64,000 nucleotides of DNA. It comes from Streptomyces sp. HNM0574 (GTDB taxonomy: Bacteria > Actinomycetota > Actinomycetes > Streptomycetales > Streptomycetaceae). Positions 60,407-64,000 of this stretch are shown in pieces. Both the position numbers and the translations under genes were made by a program. The notes under the pieces are model-generated. The model worked only from the letters and a program-made list of their open reading frames with translations, did no database searches and was not told the origin of the DNA. The stretch lies in NCBI RefSeq assembly GCF_012726235.1, contig NZ_JAASAH010000016.1, positions 62,001-126,000 on the forward strand, in the 5' to 3' direction. Each line of letters opens with the position of its first letter. Position 1 is the stretch's first letter.

Positions 60407-61345
60407 GTGTCCGCTGTCGCACCCGACGGTCGCAAGATGCTTCGCCTGGAGGTCCGCAACAGCCAGACCCCCATCGAGCGCAAGCCCGAGTGGATCAAGA
60501 CCCGGGCGAAAATGGGCCCCGAGTACAACGCCCTCCAGAACCTCGTGAAGAAGGAGGGGCTGCACACGGTCTGCCAGGAGGCGGGCTGCCCCAACATCTT
60601 CGAATGCTGGGAGGACCGCGAGGCGACCTTCCTGATCGGCGGCGAGCAGTGCACCCGGCGCTGCGACTTCTGCCAGATCGACACCGGCAAGCCGGACCCG
60701 CTCGACACCGACGAGCCGCGCCGCGTCGCCGAGTCCGTCGAGACGATGGAGCTGCGGTACGCGACGATCACCGGCGTCGCCCGTGACGACCTGGAGGACG
60801 GCGGCTCCTGGCTGTACGCCGAGACCGTCCGCCAGATCCACGCGCGCATGCCGGAGACCGGCGTCGAGCTGCTGATCCCCGACTTCAACGCGAAGCCGGA
60901 CCAGCTCGCCGAGGTCTTCTCCTCCCGCCCCGAGGTGCTGGCGCACAACGTCGAGACCGTGCCGCGCATCTTCAAGCGCATCCGCCCGGCCTTCCGGTAC
61001 GAGCGCTCGCTGGAGGTCATCACCAGGGCCCGCGAGGCCGGCCTGGTGACGAAGTCCAACCTGATCCTCGGCATGGGCGAGACCCGCGAGGAGATCAGCG
61101 AGGCCCTGCGCGACATGTACGAGGCGGGCTGCGAGCTGATGACCATCACCCAGTACCTGCGGCCCACCCCGCGGCACCACCCCGTCGAGCGCTGGGTCAA
61201 GCCGCAGGAGTTCGTCGAGCTCCAGCAGGAGGCCATGGAGATGGGCTACTCCGGCGTCATGTCGGGCCCGCTGGTCCGCTCCTCCTACCGCGCCGGCCGG
61301 CTGTACAAGCAGGCCATGGAGGCCCGCGGCGAACAGGCCGCCTGA
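60407..61345 (+). CDS. lipA: Lipoyl synthase, radical SAM enzyme
   Basis: 312 residues from a GTG with GGGAG 7 bases upstream. Inserts two sulfurs into the octanoyl chain made by LipB. Radical SAM cluster Cys82, Cys86, Cys89 in CTRRCDFC; auxiliary cluster from CQEAGCPNIFEC; C-terminal RSSY motif. Full length. The lipB-lipA pair serves the pyruvate and 2-oxoglutarate dehydrogenases and the glycine cleavage system. A terminator follows. Confidence 0.97.
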   Translation: MSAVAPDGRKMLRLEVRNSQTPIERKPEWIKTRAKMGPEYNALQNLVKKEGLHTVCQEAGCPNIFECWEDREATFLIGGEQCTRRCDFCQIDTGKPDPLDTDEPRRVAESVETMELRYATITGVARDDLEDGGSWLYAETVRQIHARMPETGVELLIPDFNAKPDQLAEVFSSRPEVLAHNVETVPRIFKRIRPAFRYERSLEVITRAREAGLVTKSNLILGMGETREEISEALRDMYEAGCELMTITQYLRPTPRHHPVERWVKPQEFVELQQEAMEMGYSGVMSGPLVRSSYRAGRLYKQAMEARGEQAA

Positions 61346-61357
61346 CCCTCCGCCTTC

Positions 61358-61401
61358 CGACGCTCCGCGCACGCCCTCACGGGGACGGGCGCGGAGCGTC
61401 G
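61358..61401 (+). terminator. Terminator after lipA
   Basis: Thirteen-base perfect arms (CGACGCTCCGCGC / GCGCGGAGCGTCG) with additional inner GC pairing, 13 bases after the stop. Confidence 0.75.
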
Positions 61402-61512
61402 TCGTTCGCGGGGCGCATTCCCGGGCTTTGACGCCCCGGTCATCCGCTGGTAACACCTGACCGTGACGATGGGCTCACACGCCGCGTACACCATCCACGG
61501 AGGGGGACGGCC

Positions 61513-61698
61513 TTGCGGACCACGCTGCGCGCGCTGGAAAGCCTGGAACGCCTGCTGCTGCACCGGGGCCGGGACACGGCGCGACGCAACGCGTGGACGG
61601 CGGTGCTGGAGGACCGCCGCCGCGCACGGGCCCGCACCCGCGCCCAGCACGTCCTCGACGCGGCGGGCCCGTCCGTCCCGGAGCCGGGCGTCCGCTGA
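61513..61698 (+). CDS. Small basic protein, unknown
   Basis: 61 residues from a TTG with GGAGGGGG upstream, which decides the start. Arg-rich and helical (LRALESLERLLLHRGRDTARRN). A small gene at this place after lipA occurs in S. coelicolor as I recall, which supports it. Function unknown. Confidence 0.55.
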   Translation: MRTTLRALESLERLLLHRGRDTARRNAWTAVLEDRRRARARTRAQHVLDAAGPSVPEPGVR

Positions 61699-61881
61699 GC
61701 ACAGGCGGCGAACCGGCCCACTGGTTTTCGGCCGTTCCGCGCCGCCCCGGCGCCGCCGTCCGTCGCCTTTCGGACGGTTCGGTGCGCGGTGCCCGTGGCG
61801 CGGAACGGGGCAAGCCCGGCAGCGGGCGGAACAGGGCGGCCCGGAGCACCGGGGCCCCGGAGGGCACGTAAACTTTCCTGT

Positions 61882-62580
61882 ATGGCGAGGAAGGCAAACG
61901 CAGACAACGATGCGAATCCGGGGCGGCTCAAGCAGATCGCCCTGACGTACAAGATGACCCGGCGTTCGGACCGGAAGATCGGCTGGATTCTGGCCGGCGT
62001 GGGGCTCGTGACCTTCGGTGTCCTCTTCGCCATCGGTTTCCTGCTCGGACACCCGGTCTACGGCGGCATCATCGGTGTGCTCGTGGCGTTCGTCGCGGCG
62101 GCCATCATCTTCGGACGGCGGGCCGAGCGCGCCGCCTTCGGTCAGATGGAGGGCCAGCCCGGGGCGGCGGCCGCGGTACTGGAGAACATCGGCCGCGGCT
62201 GGACCGTCACCCCGGCCGTGGCGATGAACCGCAACCAGGACGTCGTCCACCGCGCCGTCGGCAAGGCGGGCATCGTGCTCGTCGCCGAGGGCAACCCGAA
62301 CCGGGTGCGCGGCCTGCTGGGCGCCGAGAAGAAGAAGATGGCGCGCGTCGTCACCGACGTCCCGGTGAACACGCTGATCGTCGGCGACGACGAGGGACAG
62401 GTGCCGCTGAAGAAGCTGCGCACCAGCATCCTCAAGCTGCCCCGCCCCCTGGCGGGCGGCCAGGTCACGCAGGTCAACGACCGGCTGCGGGCGATGGGCG
62501 ACCTGATGAGCAACATGCCCATCCCGAAGGGCCCGCTGCCCAAGGGCATGCGGATGCCGAAGGGCCAGAACGGCCGCTGA
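61882..62580 (+). CDS. DUF4191 family membrane protein
   Basis: 232 residues. Two membrane segments (about 34-54 and 60-78) follow a charged N-terminus. A cytoplasmic part with GWTVTPAVAMNRNQDVVHRAVGKAGIVLVAEG and a Lys/Arg-rich tail (KGPLPKGMRMPKG) follows. This is the conserved actinobacterial DUF4191 pattern; its role is unknown. Conserved position between lipA and glnA. Confidence 0.9.
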   Translation: MARKANADNDANPGRLKQIALTYKMTRRSDRKIGWILAGVGLVTFGVLFAIGFLLGHPVYGGIIGVLVAFVAAAIIFGRRAERAAFGQMEGQPGAAAAVLENIGRGWTVTPAVAMNRNQDVVHRAVGKAGIVLVAEGNPNRVRGLLGAEKKKMARVVTDVPVNTLIVGDDEGQVPLKKLRTSILKLPRPLAGGQVTQVNDRLRAMGDLMSNMPIPKGPLPKGMRMPKGQNGR

Positions 62581-62618
62581 CGTCCCGCGGCACACACCCG
62601 CCGCCACCCGCACGCGAG

Positions 62619-62669
62619 ACGACGAGGCGCGGTGGTCCGGACTCGCTCCGGACCACCGCGCCTCGTCGT
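62619..62669. terminator. Long perfect terminator hairpin
   Basis: Exact 23-base arms (62619-62641 and 62647-62669) with a 5-base loop CTCGC. It sits between the converging DUF4191 and RDD genes and should stop both transcripts. Confidence 0.9.
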
Positions 62670-62698
62670 ATGTCGTGTGCCGTTGCCGGCCGCGGACC

Positions 62699-63169
62699 TC
62701 AGATCCGGACCTGGACCGCGCCCGAGAGCCGGTCGTGCAGGCCGCGGCTGTCGCGGTCCCAGACGAGGGCCGGGACGGCCAGCCCGAGCAGGACCGTCCG
62801 CACAGCGACCCGCCACACCGCGAGCTTGCCGAGCCCGTTCACGGAGATCACCCGCAGCCCGAGGAGCCGCTTGCCCGGGGTGCTGCCGACGGTGCCGACC
62901 GTCAGCAGGCTCATCACGAGGAAGACGACGAGCGCCCAGTTGTTCGCGGTGTCCAGATTCCGGCCCGAGAGCAGCCCGTAACCGATCAGTGCGGCCAGCG
63001 CCCAGTCGATGAAGACGGCCGCGAAGCGGCGCCCCACGGGAGCGATGGAACCCGGGCCCTCCTGCGGCAGGCCGAGCCGTTCGCCGCGGTAGCCGAAGTC
63101 GGCGCCCATGTCCTCAGCCGCGGTGCGGGGGCCGGAGAGCCACGATCCGATTGCTTCCCTGTTGTCCAC
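62699..63169 (-). CDS. RDD family membrane protein
   Basis: 156 residues from a GTG. RDD family: the RRFAAVFIDWALAALIG start (Arg and Asp), TPGKRLLGLRVI loop and DRDSRGLHDRLSGAVQVRI end with the second Asp. Two to three membrane segments. Function unsettled; some RDD proteins act in ion or osmolyte transport. Divergent from glnA, with the GlnR operator between. Confidence 0.88.
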   Translation of the reverse strand: MDNREAIGSWLSGPRTAAEDMGADFGYRGERLGLPQEGPGSIAPVGRRFAAVFIDWALAALIGYGLLSGRNLDTANNWALVVFLVMSLLTVGTVGSTPGKRLLGLRVISVNGLGKLAVWRVAVRTVLLGLAVPALVWDRDSRGLHDRLSGAVQVRI

Positions 63170-63265
63170 CGGACCACGGTATCGAACGGGAAAACCGGCC
63201 TTGTCCGCAGGCCGTCCGTACGCTGTCCGCCGCCGAGTCCGGGGCGTTGCGGGCAGGTCACGCGG

Positions 63266-63303
63266 TTAACATCGGCGAAACAGATGGGTCATGCTTGAGA
63301 AAT
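63266..63303 (+). promoter_or_regulatory. GlnR operator of glnA
   Basis: Four boxes with the exact six-base spacing of the actinobacterial GlnR site: TTAAC (63266), GAAAC (63277), GTCAT (63288), GAAAT (63299), matching gTnAc-N6-GaAAc twice. It lies about 110 bases upstream of the glnA start, where GlnR activates transcription on nitrogen limitation. Confidence 0.85.
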
Positions 63304-63413
63304 GGCCCCTGCCTATGGTCGGGCTCAGCGCGTTCGAGCATGGATTCCAGCCAGGCGCGACCGCTTCCCGGCAGCAATCCCCGTCCCCTCGCGGCGGGAC
63401 TAGGAGGAGTTCG

Positions 63414-64000
63414 ATGTTCCGACACGCCGACGAGGTCAAGAAGTACATCGCGGACAACGATGTGAAATTCGTCGACGTCCGCTTCTGCGACCTGCCCGGT
63501 GTCATGCAGCACTTCGCCATCCCGGCGGAGACCTTCGACCCGTCCGAGAGCCTGATGTTCGACGGATCCTCGATCCGCGGTTTCCAGGCGATCCACGAGT
63601 CGGACATGGCCCTGGTGCCGGACCTCTCCACCGCGCGGCTCGACCCGTTCCGCAAGGAGAAGCACCTCAACATCAACTTCTTCATCCACGACCCGATCAC
63701 CGGCGAGCAGTACAGCCGTGACCCGCGGAACGTGGCGAAGAAGGCCGAGGCGTACCTCGCCTCCTCCGGCATCGCCGACACCGCCTTCTTCGGTCCCGAG
63801 GCCGAGTTCTACGTCTTCGACGACGTCCGCTTCGAGACCAAGGCCAACGCCGGTTACTACCACATCGACTCCGAGGCGGGTGCCTGGAACACCGGCGCCA
63901 TCGAGGACGGCGGAAACCGCGGCTACAAGGTCCGCTACAAGGGCGGTTACTTCCCCGCCCCGCCCGTCGACCACTTCGCCGACCTGCGTGCCGAGATCTC
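63414..64000 (+). CDS. glnA: Glutamine synthetase type I, N-terminal part (runs off window)
   Basis: 195 codons visible from the ATG with AGGAGGAG 4 bases upstream; the rest lies beyond the window. N-terminal GS domain: RFCDLPGVMQHFAIP, MFDGSSIRGFQAIHESDM, and the first catalytic-domain motif FFGPEAEFYVFDDV with metal Glu. Main ammonium-assimilating enzyme, controlled by GlnR (operator above) and by adenylylation through GlnE, whose gene is also in this window. Confidence 0.95.
   Translation, partial: MFRHADEVKKYIADNDVKFVDVRFCDLPGVMQHFAIPAETFDPSESLMFDGSSIRGFQAIHESDMALVPDLSTARLDPFRKEKHLNINFFIHDPITGEQYSRDPRNVAKKAEAYLASSGIADTAFFGPEAEFYVFDDVRFETKANAGYYHIDSEAGAWNTGAIEDGGNRGYKVRYKGGYFPAPPVDHFADLRAEI

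Overview
The window is high-GC chromosomal DNA from a Streptomyces-type actinomycete. This is suggested by the codon bias, frequent GTG starts, the Clp-N, class F sortase and Rsm22 families, Tat-exported enzymes, a GlnR-type nitrogen operator, and a glnA2/glnE/glnA/lipA/lipB/malEFG gene set very similar to what I recall from S. coelicolor. I found no rRNA, tRNA, CRISPR array, prophage, insertion sequence or replication origin. The right edge cuts through glnA.

Left third (1-19,400): a secreted Cys-rich protein with a small membrane protein; a lactate oxidase-family flavoenzyme; an SDR; a Tat-exported PhoD phosphatase; a Bcr/CflA exporter overlapping a serine hydrolase; an Rsm22-like ribosome-assembly factor; a primase-polymerase-domain protein; a lipoprotein; methionine aminopeptidase; a translationally coupled operon (unknown protein, 2-hydroxyacid dehydrogenase, DUF2264 protein); the F420 enzyme NpdG; a class F sortase with a likely partner; and a site-2 protease.

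Middle (19,400-41,200): a DrrAB-like ABC exporter; a Clp-N/HTH protein behind a palindrome; panB; an EEP phosphatase; an MFS exporter with a possible leader peptide and hairpin; nadE; a TrmB/LuxR-type regulator next to a subtilisin; two small membrane proteins; another MFS transporter; and the nitrogen pair glnA2-glnE, followed by a decayed gene and a PAP2 phosphatase.

Right third (41,200-64,000): a maltose/maltodextrin locus with malR and aglA on one strand and malEFG on the other, separated by a clear LacI-type operator region, with a second LacI paralogue after malG; a TetR regulator; a sigma-like/membrane fusion protein; a Tat-exported GH89 enzyme; an oxidoreductase/isomerase pair; an ArsC-like protein and a DinB-like protein; a TPR regulator; the lipoate genes lipB-lipA; a DUF4191 protein and an RDD protein; and glnA behind a four-box GlnR operator.

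The most notable items are the secreted/membrane small gene pair (341-981), the in-frame extra segment in lipB (59806-59922), the sigma-like-TM-extracellular fusion (49383-51392), the possible leader peptide/attenuator before the 25597 exporter, the HAIR-like palindrome before the Clp-N gene, and a dispersed repeat present in three intergenic copies.
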